Source: Thiomicrorhabdus arctica DSM 13458 (lineage in GTDB: Bacteria > Pseudomonadota > Gammaproteobacteria > Thiomicrospirales > Thiomicrospiraceae). From it: a DNA stretch of 64,000 nucleotides. Positions 23,303-32,142 of the stretch are shown here, piece after piece. A program made the translations under genes and the position numbers. Numbering within the stretch: position 1 is the first letter of the stretch; each line of letters starts with the position of its first letter. Below the pieces are notes generated by a model that did no database searches, was not told where the DNA came from, and was given only the letters and a program-made list of their open reading frames with translations. Location: positions 1 through 64,000 of the forward strand of contig NZ_KB905900.1 in the NCBI RefSeq assembly GCF_000381085.1, in the 5' to 3' direction.

Positions 23303-23352
23303 CACTGTAAAAGGGTGACGCTACCCTTTTACACTACATTAACCTAGTTGAG
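23303..23352. repeat. Right member of 50 bp direct repeat
   Basis: Matches 19213-19262. It includes GACGCTACCCTTTTA and AACCTAGTTGAGAA, then passes into a short stretch ending at the degenerate palindrome at 23381. Confidence 0.75.
23307..23332 (+). terminator. Hairpin after the LysR gene
   Basis: Perfect stem GTAAAAGGGT (23307-23316) / ACCCTTTTAC (23323-23332) with loop GACGCT. The trailing U-run is only partial. The loop and right arm recur after the cupin gene. Confidence 0.5.
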
Positions 23353-23380
23353 AATCCTATCTCCTTGGACTTTTAAAGCG

Positions 23381-23711
23381 ACCAGGCCTGCTATGTCCTG
23401 CGGCTTTAAAATATTATGTGAGCGCAAGGTCAAATCCAAAAGCACTACATAAACCGAATCAAGAATAGACAAACTAACGTGGAGACCACCCCTTTTGTAA
23501 GCAATCGTCATTTCAGTTAGCGTAGGTGGCGTTAAAAGATTTCATTGTCTGAGTGAAGCGAGTTATGAAATCTTAGCCAACAAGCTTAGTGAAATAGAGG
23601 GCGTCAGCAGGGTGTCTTTTGTTTGGTTACTTTATTTGGACAAGCAAATAAAGTGACGAGAAGCCTATATGCAATCAATTTAGAAATACAAAGTGAAGAA
23701 AGGCTTCTCAA
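23381..23711 (+). repeat. Structured repeat, copy E
   Basis: Starts at a degenerate palindrome (ACCAGGCCTGCT) and ends AGGCTTCTCAA. Conserved-loop hairpin: perfect stem AAGATTTCAT (23536-23545) / ATGAAATCTT (23565-23574). Second stem: ACTTTATTTG (23629-23638) / CAAATAAAGT (23645-23654). Its head carries an extra segment of about 35 bp, also found near 48.2 kb. Confidence 0.9.
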
Positions 23712-23753
23712 GAGTCATCAGAATCAACTTAAACCCCATCAAAATTCAAACCT

Positions 23754-23765
23754 ACCAGGCCTGGT
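23754..23765. repeat. ACCAGGCCTGGT palindrome
   Basis: An exact copy 43 bp beyond the end of repeat copy E, so that copy E is bounded by this motif on both sides. Confidence 0.95.
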
Positions 23766-23835
23766 AAAACCATTTATTTACACCATATTACTTCCAAGTA
23801 ATAATAGTTAGAAACAACCCTTGGAAGAGCAGATA

Positions 23836-24171
23836 ATGAGTGAATTCGTAGACAACCTAGAAACCGTATTCTCAGAATTTGGTTCAGTGTCTGCCAAACG
23901 TATGTTTGGTGGTTATGGCATTTATCATGACGGCTTAATGTTTGGACTGGTCGCGGATGATGAGTTATATTTAAAAGCCGACAGCCAATCCACCTCTCAC
24001 TTTACCGATAAAGGCCTTGCGCCTTTTGAATATAACAAGAACGGTAAAAGCGTCAAAATGAGTTACTATCAAGCACCCGAAGAAATCTATGATGATAGCG
24101 AAGTTGCCCGACAGTGGGCAATCATCGCTTTTGATGCGGCTTTACGCGGACGGAGCCAACGTAAGAAATAA
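23836..24171 (+). CDS. TfoX N-terminal domain protein
   Basis: Small protein of about 111 residues matching the TfoX/Sxy N-terminal domain: AKRMFGGYGIYHDGLMFGLVADDELYLKAD is characteristic. It lacks the C-terminal TfoX domain, so it is not a full competence regulator; stand-alone domains of this kind are common and their role is unclear. The ATG at 23836 is preceded by GGAAGAG at 23823; the upstream TTG is less likely. Repeat copy E and a palindrome lie just upstream. Confidence 0.88.
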   Translation: MSEFVDNLETVFSEFGSVSAKRMFGGYGIYHDGLMFGLVADDELYLKADSQSTSHFTDKGLAPFEYNKNGKSVKMSYYQAPEEIYDDSEVARQWAIIAFDAALRGRSQRKK

Positions 24172-24217
24172 CCGCCAATGGCGGTTAGAGTACCCCTTAG
24201 GAAAAACAGAGTTTGAC

Positions 24218-25216
24218 TTATCGATGCTGTTTTTTAAGGGATGCTTGGCGCTGTTCTGCACGATGCTGCTTCTTTTTATCTTTATTTTCGGCAATCTTTG
24301 CGGCCATATCAGCCCCCATATGGTTTTCACCACGTTTTTCAGCCAGCGTCATTTGTCTTTGACGCTCTTCAAATCGCGCTTTTTGCTCAGGCGTGGTGCT
24401 ATCAAAACAGTGCGGGCAACTCACACCATGTTGATATTGATCGCTTAATTTATCTTGTTCGGTAATCGGCATACGGCAGCCATTGCACAGATCATAATTG
24501 CCCCTTTCTAGAGAATGATTGACGGTTACACGCTCATCAAACACAAAACATTCACCTTCCCACAAGGTTTCCTGCTCTGGAACATCCTCTAGGTATTTTA
24601 AAATACCCCCTTCTAGATGGTAGACCTCATCAAAACCTTGCTCTTTTAAATACGCGGTAGATTTTTCACAACGAATCCCCCCTGTACAGAACATAGCGAT
24701 TTTTTTATGTTTGCTCGGATCAAGGTTATTTTTCACGTATTGCGGGAAGTTGCGAAAACTTTCGGTATTAGGATTCAAGGCATTTTTAAATGTCCCCACC
24801 TGCACTTCATACTCATTACGAGTATCCACCAGGGTCACGCCTGGATCGCTGATTAAGGCGTTCCAATCTTTGGGTTTCACATAGGTGCCGACTACTCGTT
24901 TAGGGTCTATGCCCTCCACGCCCATGGTGACAATCTCTTTTTTCAGCTTCACTCGAGTGCGTAAAAACGGCATCTCATCAACAAATGACTCTTTAAAACT
25001 CACACCTGCAAGACGTTGATCATTTTGCAGAAAAGCCAACAACGCATTAATGGCATCACGAGACCCGGCAACCGTGCCATTAATCCCCTCATGCGCAAGT
25101 AATAATGTGCCGCGAACATGGTTATCCAGCATAAAATTAAGCAAAGGCGCCTTTATTTCTGGGAAATCCTCCAGTGTGACGAATTTGTACAAGGCACACA
25201 CAACCACATTAGACAT
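24218..25216 (-). CDS. trhO: tRNA uridine(34) hydroxylase TrhO (rhodanese family)
   Basis: Makes 5-hydroxyuridine at the wobble position of some tRNAs. The 332-residue protein has an N-terminal ferredoxin-like part ([12 protein letters not shown]), a central rhodanese domain with active-site [10 protein letters not shown], and a C-terminal [12 protein letters not shown]...CPHC zinc-ribbon-like segment with a charged tail. The frame is open to 25342, but AGGAAGAG directly precedes the ATG at 25214-25216, which starts [13 protein letters not shown] as in relatives. Confidence 0.93.
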   Translation of the reverse strand: MSNVVVCALYKFVTLEDFPEIKAPLLNFMLDNHVRGTLLLAHEGINGTVAGSRDAINALLAFLQNDQRLAGVSFKESFVDEMPFLRTRVKLKKEIVTMGVEGIDPKRVVGTYVKPKDWNALISDPGVTLVDTRNEYEVQVGTFKNALNPNTESFRNFPQYVKNNLDPSKHKKIAMFCTGGIRCEKSTAYLKEQGFDEVYHLEGGILKYLEDVPEQETLWEGECFVFDERVTVNHSLERGNYDLCNGCRMPITEQDKLSDQYQHGVSCPHCFDSTTPEQKARFEERQRQMTLAEKRGENHMGADMAAKIAENKDKKKQHRAEQRQASLKKQHR

Positions 25217-25624
25217 AACTCTTCCTGCTCTTTGACGTAAGTACCTGTATTTTACGTTGGTTTGATGCATTTGTCCTGAGTAGTTGGGTGAAGAGTGGAT
25301 TGAGTCTGTGCGTGACCAGAGAAAAGCAAAATAGAGACTCATCTTTTATTCTAATGATTCCCATGAAAACGTTTTTGAATTTAAACCCACCAGCCCTGGT
25401 CATATCCTGAATCACGCAAATAAAACGCACTTCTGCATTTTTCATTCAAAGCATGCCTAATATTCATTATAAAACACTAACTTTTGCTAAAATGGACGGC
25501 TAAATGAAGATGTTTGCTAAGAACACTCCTAACCCCTAATTAAGTGATGATTGATGTTATTTGCACACGTTAATAATATAGAACGCTTTGTGGCCAATCA
25601 CTCCCATTATCTCAGCGTTAATCT

Positions 25625-27439
25625 ATGAAATGGTTACAAGGCTTAGTCTTATTTTTTACACTCTTATCATTCAGCTCATTTGCCGAAGTAGCCCCTACAT
25701 CTGCAACAAATCCAGAACCGACCAAAAATGACTCTCAACTGAACACTCAACCGCCAGCAAAACTAGAAGTCTCGGTTGAACTTGATAAAGAGGCAGACAG
25801 TGATCTGACGAAACAATTAGTCCAGGAACTCCCCCTGAGTTACTTAAAAAATGATGCCTTCCCTGCACAGACTGATTTTTTATACCAAAGAGCCGAAAGT
25901 GAACTGCTGAATGTCCTCAAAGCCTTAGGTTATTATTCGCCTAAAATCACAAGCCAACTAACACGCCAACCCAATTTAACCCGTGTTACCTTTAAGATTG
26001 ACTTAGGTGATCCGGTACGCATTCGAAAAATAGATTTAGAGATTATAGGCGATGGTAAAAACCTGTCCGCCTGGCGACAATTTCAAAAGTTTCAGCTTAC
26101 GTTAAAACCTAAAGCGATCTTTACACACCAAGACTACACCGATACGGTGAGTGCTCTGACAAATATTGCGGTGAATGAGGGGTATATGGACTATGAATTT
26201 ACGCAACGTGAATTTAAGGTCTATCCGCATCTAAAGGCGGTTGATATCTATCTTCACCTCGATACCCATGCCCCCTACCGGTTTGGTAAAGTGACCTTTC
26301 AGGGCAGCAAACAGATTAATGATGCATTTTTACACCGCTATGTTGAATTCACCCCTGGCGACATTTATCGTCAAGAAGGCATTCTGACCCTGCAAAAAGG
26401 TCTGATAGACAGCAATTACTTCGGATTGATCCGAGTCGCACCCCAATATTCCAACCAACAGGATAGACATATTCCAATTCATGTTGAATTAGAGGACAGT
26501 CTTAAGCACCGTTTTGAAATGGGTGGCGGATATGGCACTGACACAGGTGCCCGAGTCCTCTTTGGTTTTGAAAATCGGTTAGTCAATCAGCAGGGACATA
26601 ATTATCAAATTGATAGTTTGTTCGGTGAAAATGCACAAAACCTTAGTTTTAACTATCGTATACCAGGAAAACACCCAGCAACTCAACATTGGAATATGGG
26701 ATTAAAATTTGATGCCACGCAGTCAGACACATTAAATCGATCTTTGAAGGCATTGTCTGCGGGCTACAGCTACCAAATTAACCCCGAATGGTTAATTCAT
26801 CCCTTTATTTCATTCGAGTCAGAGGACTTTCGCTATACCAAAGATCCCTCTAACACAACCCAAACACTGCTTTTCGGTTCGAGTGTTAAAAACCGTTGGG
26901 TAAATAACGAGACCTATCCAACAGCGGGTTATCAACACAATGCGACTTTAAGAGTCAGTATTGACAATATCGTGTCAGATTCGCAATTCGCCCAACTCGA
27001 ATTAAGCACACGTAAAGTGTTCTCCCTCGCGGAGTTTTGGCGTTTGCATCTCCGTGCAAAAACCATGCTGACTTTAGCGGATAAAAACCAATCCATTCCA
27101 GCAAGTTACTTAACACTTTTGGGGGGAGAAAATCTACGGGGTTATAAATTTGAGTCGATTGGTATTGAAAGCGATACAAACTCGATTATTGGTGCGCGGA
27201 ATAGTCTTTCAGGTTCGGTTGAAACCGATTACCGACTCACCCAATATTTTGGTTTAGGACTCTTTGTCGATGCAGGACAACTTTTTGATAATAGACAGAC
27301 TGGCGACATAAAGGTTGGTGCTGGATTTGGTTTACGCGGTTATACACCTGTAGGCATGGCAAAGTTAGATATTGCCTGGCCGGTGTCCGAAAAGGCACAA
27401 CCTTGGCGTATACACTTTTCTTTAGGGTTTGATTTATGA
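25625..27439 (+). CDS. tamA: Translocation and assembly module subunit TamA
   Basis: Outer-membrane Omp85-family protein that works with TamB in moving lipids and/or assembling outer-membrane proteins. A signal peptide (residues 1-20, ending SFA) leads into POTRA repeats, such as the segment around GDPVRIRKIDLEIIGDG, and then a C-terminal beta-barrel with the Omp85 motif region GGENLRGYKFESIG and a final phenylalanine-rich strand. The 604 residues match TamA rather than BamA. tamB overlaps by four bases, so the two are translationally coupled. Confidence 0.93.
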   Translation: MKWLQGLVLFFTLLSFSSFAEVAPTSATNPEPTKNDSQLNTQPPAKLEVSVELDKEADSDLTKQLVQELPLSYLKNDAFPAQTDFLYQRAESELLNVLKALGYYSPKITSQLTRQPNLTRVTFKIDLGDPVRIRKIDLEIIGDGKNLSAWRQFQKFQLTLKPKAIFTHQDYTDTVSALTNIAVNEGYMDYEFTQREFKVYPHLKAVDIYLHLDTHAPYRFGKVTFQGSKQINDAFLHRYVEFTPGDIYRQEGILTLQKGLIDSNYFGLIRVAPQYSNQQDRHIPIHVELEDSLKHRFEMGGGYGTDTGARVLFGFENRLVNQQGHNYQIDSLFGENAQNLSFNYRIPGKHPATQHWNMGLKFDATQSDTLNRSLKALSAGYSYQINPEWLIHPFISFESEDFRYTKDPSNTTQTLLFGSSVKNRWVNNETYPTAGYQHNATLRVSIDNIVSDSQFAQLELSTRKVFSLAEFWRLHLRAKTMLTLADKNQSIPASYLTLLGGENLRGYKFESIGIESDTNSIIGARNSLSGSVETDYRLTQYFGLGLFVDAGQLFDNRQTGDIKVGAGFGLRGYTPVGMAKLDIAWPVSEKAQPWRIHFSLGFDL

Positions 27440-30400
27440 AACGACCTAACCTTAAACATGCAGCGGCCTTTTTTAAAGGGTTTTGGGTGATTACGCTGAG
27501 TATTAGCGCACTGATTTTAATTCTGTTCCTTATCGTCGTATCCTTACTTTTATGGCATCCACAAAGCGCAAAAACAGCCCTGCCCTATTTAGAAAAATTC
27601 ACCGGTGGTCAGTTGCAGATTGAATCGGCGGAAGGCCAATTAGTTGATGGCTTAACGCTCACAAATATCCGTTTCAATAGCCCTACCATCCATCTACATA
27701 TTGACCAAATGAAGTGGCAGTGGCGCCTATCAGCCTTAATCAATCGTCATATTGATTTTCAAGAAATTGACATCACCAAACCGACGATTAAGCTCATCGG
27801 CAGTCGCCCTAAAACGGATGCAAGCACTACCGAACCATTTGCATTTTTCAGCCAGTTAGAAAGCTATCATGTTTTATTTGATGTCGATCATATCAGTATC
27901 ACGCAAGCCAGCCTACAGCTTGAGAACAAGCCGGCCATTGAGATCGCACAATTGGATACAGGCATTCACTGGCAAGACAAGACGCTTACTCTGGAAAACC
28001 TTAAAACAGAGTATCAAACTTATCGACTGCATGCTAACAGTCGCTTTGAAGTGTTAAGCGCAACAAAGTTTAAAGCCGATTTAGACCTTAATCTATTGGG
28101 TTTAGAAGGAATAAAGTCACTAAAATTGGTGACTCAAGCCTCGGGTGGTTTACAACAGGTTCACTTAAATGTGGAGATGATTGAACCCTATACTATGCAC
28201 TCTGAGCATGTGCTTAAAATGGATCAATCCACAATTCAGCTTGACTCACAATTTAAGCAGCTGAAAGCAAAGTTGAACGAACAATGGCAAATTAATCAGT
28301 TACAAGGCCAAAATAGCTTACGTTTTAACCTAAATAACAAAGTCCTTGTCAGCCAAGGCAAACTAAACATTAACCTAAAGGATAAGCCTTTAACAGAGCT
28401 TGAATATTCTACTGAATACGACCCGTCTGGCATGACCAAATTTGAACTTAAAACAGACTTTAAGAAGATGGGTGGTTTGAAAGTTCAGGGTCAGGCAAAC
28501 CTTCAAAACTTGCCAAGCTTAGAGATGCTTACGGCCAAAGCAACCGTACAGACTGAACAGTTAAATTTGCAATGGCTAGACCCAAAACTGAACTATCAAA
28601 TAAATAGCTTGTTTGACTTCACCCTCAGCGACTATCACACCCTGACAAGCCAACTCAGCATTAAACAACTTGATGTCACGGGTTTACCCGAAGCGATGGC
28701 ATTTAAAGGCATTGTCAAAACTCAGCGTCATAAAGTAGCTAAAACTAAAGGGGCATCTTCGACCCAATCCAATGTAACCGACTCCGACTATGCGATAAAT
28801 ATTCAATCGGCTCAGTTAACGTATGCAGCCTATTCAGGCAAGGTTCAGGCGAAACTTTTTATAAAACCTGATTTCAGCCGAATCGAGATTCCTTCAGCCA
28901 AGCTATCTTTGGGGGATAACTCGATCGATTTCAACGGCCAATGGGCTGAAACATTTAAGCTCTCTTTAAATGCAAAACTCAATCAACTACACCAGTTGTA
29001 TGCCCCTTTGTCAGGTAAAGTCACCGCCAAGGTCAATGCTAACGGTCGTTTGCTGAAAGACTTTTCTGGATTTGAGCAGGCCTGGTCAACTCTAAAAATC
29101 GATGCTGAAAATCTACGGTATCCACTGCCGAATTCACCCAACCAAGAGGCACTGACGCTCAAAAAAGTCACATTGAATGCAAAAGTTCCCTTACACAAAT
29201 TGGCGTTGAGTACTTTTGCAATAACCGCTGACACGGTCTTACAGACCTCTAACATCGCCGAAAACCGTGTACTATTTTCTAAGATCAGTGCCATCCGTCA
29301 AGCGTCTAAAACAGGCATAAGCAGTGACGTGAAGGTACAGCACCCAGAGCTGAGTTTCCATGCCCAGCTCTATGAAGCAAAACCCAATTTAAAGCAACAA
29401 AGTATCATCTTAAGACGGTTTGATATTAAGCAACCTCAAACAGGAAGTTGGCAGTTAGCCCAACCCCGTCAAATTGAATGGAAAGCGCCTAGGCAGATTA
29501 AGACTGAAGAAATTTGCCTTCAATCCGTTGACAATGCTGAGGCTAAACTCTGTCTGCAAGCCCAAAATGATTATGCAAAATGGTCAATGAATGCATTTCC
29601 CATTTTCGACTGGATAAAACCTTGGTTAAGTGACACCCTATCGCTCAAAGGCCGCTTAAATGGTGAAGGCTCTTTAACCTGGAAAAATGAGCTCACAATG
29701 CAACAAACGCTCTTAATTCCGCAACTAGATGTGATGGTCACTGAGCAGGGTTACAAAGTACCGTTTGTCATTAGAAACTGGCAAACTGACATACAGTTAG
29801 ACTCTAAAAAAGCCAGTCTTAAAAGCCTAGCCAACATCAATGAAACCGGTCGTTTAAACGCTGAAATTCATGCCGAAAACAAGAACAACCAGGCCTGGTC
29901 GGATGCTAAATTAAACGGAAAAATACATCTTAATCTGACCCAGTGGCCACTCAAAGGGAGAATTTTAGAACTCGTCGAGCTCAATAAAACAGAGTTGAAT
30001 ATTGAGAGTCTACTGTCAGGCAACCTCAAGACTCTGCACCACGATACGCAAGCCAATATTGACCTCGATCTAAATTTGCCTTTACTCGGTTTGAAGAATC
30101 AAGCGATTCAGTTACAAGCACAACTGACCCCTCAAGCCATTGAAGCAAAAGGGGTTTGGAAGCAACAAGAGAATCAAACTGAGAAACGTCGAGCAGATTT
30201 AACACTCAAATTAACCCAACTCGACACTCAACCTAAATTATTGGCCCACTTTGATACACAATCGATTGAGTTGCTTAAAACCCCTTTTGCACACCTGATA
30301 ACCTCTGCAAACATGGAAGTGACGTTGGCCAAAGGGGCCACTCATATCCTAGGTCAAGTACAATTACAAGACAGTGAGTTAAACCTGGATGAGATGCCTT

Positions 30401-31197
30401 TGCACCAACGCACATCCACCAGCGATGATGAGATCATCATAAATGCACAAGGCCAAGTGGTTCCCAAAGAAGATAGCACTTCTAATCTCAGTTACGATAT
30501 AAAAATTGGTTTTGGTCAAAATGTAAAAGTGAACGTACAGAATTCTCAACTGTTTTTAGGCGGTGAACTGCAACTGGTTAAAACGCTAAACTCACCGGAA
30601 ATGAAAGCATTTGGCGAGGTTAAGTTGCGCGAAGGTTATATCAATTTGGATGCACGAAATCGGATTCAAGTAGATGGTTCCAGTTTTATCTTTAACGGTA
30701 TGATTGGCAACCCAACACTCAATGTGAACCTCTATAGAGTCGTGGATCAAACCACAGCTCGACTCAATATCACAGGTAATGCGAGCCAACCACAGTTTGT
30801 GTTCTACTCCACTCCCGCTTTATCACAAGGGCGTATTATTAATTTAATGGTCTTTGGACGTGCGGGTGATATGTCAAAGGAGCCCAATTATGAGTCTCAA
30901 GTGTTGAGTGCCTTTTACAAACTCGGCATTCAAAACAATACCCCTGTGCTCAACACTTTAACCAGTACGTTGGGCATTCAGGATGTCTACTTTGATGTGC
31001 AAGGACAGAAAGTGAGTAGTCTTTTGGTAGGGCGTAGCCTAACTGATAAGCTTTATGTCCGTTATGCCAAGGACTTAACTGGGCAACAAAACAATGCTGT
31101 GCAGTTCTTTTATCAATTGACCAATAAATGGCTTCTAAAAACCAATAGCGGCGACAACAACAGTTCGGTTGATCTCATTTATCGACTTGAACGCTAA
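27436..31197 (+). CDS. tamB: Translocation and assembly module subunit TamB
   Basis: Inner-membrane-anchored periplasmic protein of 1253 residues that bridges to TamA in the outer membrane. One N-terminal transmembrane helix (about 15-39) is followed by a very long beta-rich repetitive region and the conserved C-terminal TamB/DUF490 domain, with GEVKLREGYINLDARNRI and NITGNASQPQFVFYSTPALSQ. The start overlaps the tamA stop. An exact palindrome copy (29888-29899, read as NQAWS) and a near-copy at 29077 lie inside the gene. Confidence 0.93.
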   Translation: MKRPNLKHAAAFFKGFWVITLSISALILILFLIVVSLLLWHPQSAKTALPYLEKFTGGQLQIESAEGQLVDGLTLTNIRFNSPTIHLHIDQMKWQWRLSALINRHIDFQEIDITKPTIKLIGSRPKTDASTTEPFAFFSQLESYHVLFDVDHISITQASLQLENKPAIEIAQLDTGIHWQDKTLTLENLKTEYQTYRLHANSRFEVLSATKFKADLDLNLLGLEGIKSLKLVTQASGGLQQVHLNVEMIEPYTMHSEHVLKMDQSTIQLDSQFKQLKAKLNEQWQINQLQGQNSLRFNLNNKVLVSQGKLNINLKDKPLTELEYSTEYDPSGMTKFELKTDFKKMGGLKVQGQANLQNLPSLEMLTAKATVQTEQLNLQWLDPKLNYQINSLFDFTLSDYHTLTSQLSIKQLDVTGLPEAMAFKGIVKTQRHKVAKTKGASSTQSNVTDSDYAINIQSAQLTYAAYSGKVQAKLFIKPDFSRIEIPSAKLSLGDNSIDFNGQWAETFKLSLNAKLNQLHQLYAPLSGKVTAKVNANGRLLKDFSGFEQAWSTLKIDAENLRYPLPNSPNQEALTLKKVTLNAKVPLHKLALSTFAITADTVLQTSNIAENRVLFSKISAIRQASKTGISSDVKVQHPELSFHAQLYEAKPNLKQQSIILRRFDIKQPQTGSWQLAQPRQIEWKAPRQIKTEEICLQSVDNAEAKLCLQAQNDYAKWSMNAFPIFDWIKPWLSDTLSLKGRLNGEGSLTWKNELTMQQTLLIPQLDVMVTEQGYKVPFVIRNWQTDIQLDSKKASLKSLANINETGRLNAEIHAENKNNQAWSDAKLNGKIHLNLTQWPLKGRILELVELNKTELNIESLLSGNLKTLHHDTQANIDLDLNLPLLGLKNQAIQLQAQLTPQAIEAKGVWKQQENQTEKRRADLTLKLTQLDTQPKLLAHFDTQSIELLKTPFAHLITSANMEVTLAKGATHILGQVQLQDSELNLDEMPLHQRTSTSDDEIIINAQGQVVPKEDSTSNLSYDIKIGFGQNVKVNVQNSQLFLGGELQLVKTLNSPEMKAFGEVKLREGYINLDARNRIQVDGSSFIFNGMIGNPTLNVNLYRVVDQTTARLNITGNASQPQFVFYSTPALSQGRIINLMVFGRAGDMSKEPNYESQVLSAFYKLGIQNNTPVLNTLTSTLGIQDVYFDVQGQKVSSLLVGRSLTDKLYVRYAKDLTGQQNNAVQFFYQLTNKWLLKTNSGDNNSSVDLIYRLER
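29888..29899. repeat. ACCAGGCCTGGT palindrome within tamB
   Basis: An exact in-frame copy, translated as part of NNQAWS. Confidence 0.95.
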
Positions 31198-31317
31198 GTA
31201 TTAGGCCTGCAGAATGTCATTATCGGTTAACGAAAATAGCCAACATAACTCCTTGCAACCCTGAATAAACAACGTATTATTTAGGCTATTCAGTTTAGAC
31301 AAAAAAAGTAACAACTC

Positions 31318-32028
31318 ATGAGACATATAGTCATTACAGGCGGCAATAAAGGCATTGGTTTAGCATTAACACAAAAGTTTGTTGAAGCCGGTGATCACGT
31401 ACAGATTATCGCAAGAGACTTTAGTCATCCATCCCATTTTGATTACCAAAACCACCCATTAGTGACGTGCACCGCTTTTGATTTGACTGACTTGGAGGAG
31501 TTACCAGCCCTGGTTGATTCAATCGATTCAATTGACGTGCTGATTAATAATGCAGGCCTCTTACAACAACAGACCTATGACTCCTATACAGATCCACAAC
31601 GAGACTACTCCCTTGCCTTAAATATTATGGCACCTGTGAAGTTAATTGAATTGTTAGCAGACAAGCTCAAAGTGACTTCAGAATATACGCCTAGAGTGGT
31701 GAATAACGCCTCTATCGCGGGACAGATTGGCCATCCTGACATTTGGTACGGCATTAGCAAGGCAGGACTGATTAATGCCACCAAGTCCTTCTCTAAAGCG
31801 TTTGAGGGCACCATTATCGTCAATGCCGTCGCCCCCAGTCCAACCGAAACAGATATGCTGGACAATATCCCGCAACACCGACAACAGGCTTTCTTGAAAA
31901 ACACGATAGCAGGTCGATTTGCGACGGCTGATGAGGTCGCTGAGTCAATCTATTGGCTGGCAACTGAGTCGCCTGAATATATTAATGGGATCTGTTTGGA
32001 TATTAATAATGGTTCTTTTCCAAGATAA
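31318..32028 (+). CDS. Short-chain dehydrogenase/reductase
   Basis: A 236-residue classical SDR. The cofactor motif is TGGNKGIG at 7-14, NNAG is near 80 and the active site is YGISK near 143, with a catalytic serine region NNASIAGQIG upstream. It starts about 120 bp after tamB. Such proteins range from fatty-acid to sugar reductases, and nothing here fixes the substrate. Confidence 0.88.
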   Translation: MRHIVITGGNKGIGLALTQKFVEAGDHVQIIARDFSHPSHFDYQNHPLVTCTAFDLTDLEELPALVDSIDSIDVLINNAGLLQQQTYDSYTDPQRDYSLALNIMAPVKLIELLADKLKVTSEYTPRVVNNASIAGQIGHPDIWYGISKAGLINATKSFSKAFEGTIIVNAVAPSPTETDMLDNIPQHRQQAFLKNTIAGRFATADEVAESIYWLATESPEYINGICLDINNGSFPR

Positions 32029-32142
32029 TCTACGGTCTCTCAAACAAAAGCTAGGCATCGATCAGAAAAAAACAGTGTGCACAATAGGCTCATCACACTG
32101 AAGAACTGCAAATGATTATAGCCAAATAAGTGAGTTGATCTT

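Larger units (their letters stand above)
23281..23835. other. Repeat-filled intergenic region
   Basis: This 555 bp gap holds the hairpin after LysR, the right member of the 50 bp direct repeat, a truncated repeat tail fused to a degenerate palindrome, repeat copy E, and an exact palindrome at 23754-23765. No credible gene. Confidence 0.85.

Noticed and set aside
19209-23835. Insertion sequence or transposon
   Set aside because: No transposase or recombinase reading frame occurs in or near the repeats, and no target-site duplication could be defined by eye.
24089-24448. 119-residue hydrophobic plus-strand frame overlapping the tfoX-N end and trhO
   Set aside because: It overlaps two well-supported genes, and its hydrophobic stretch comes from the antisense of a Lys/Gln-rich tail.
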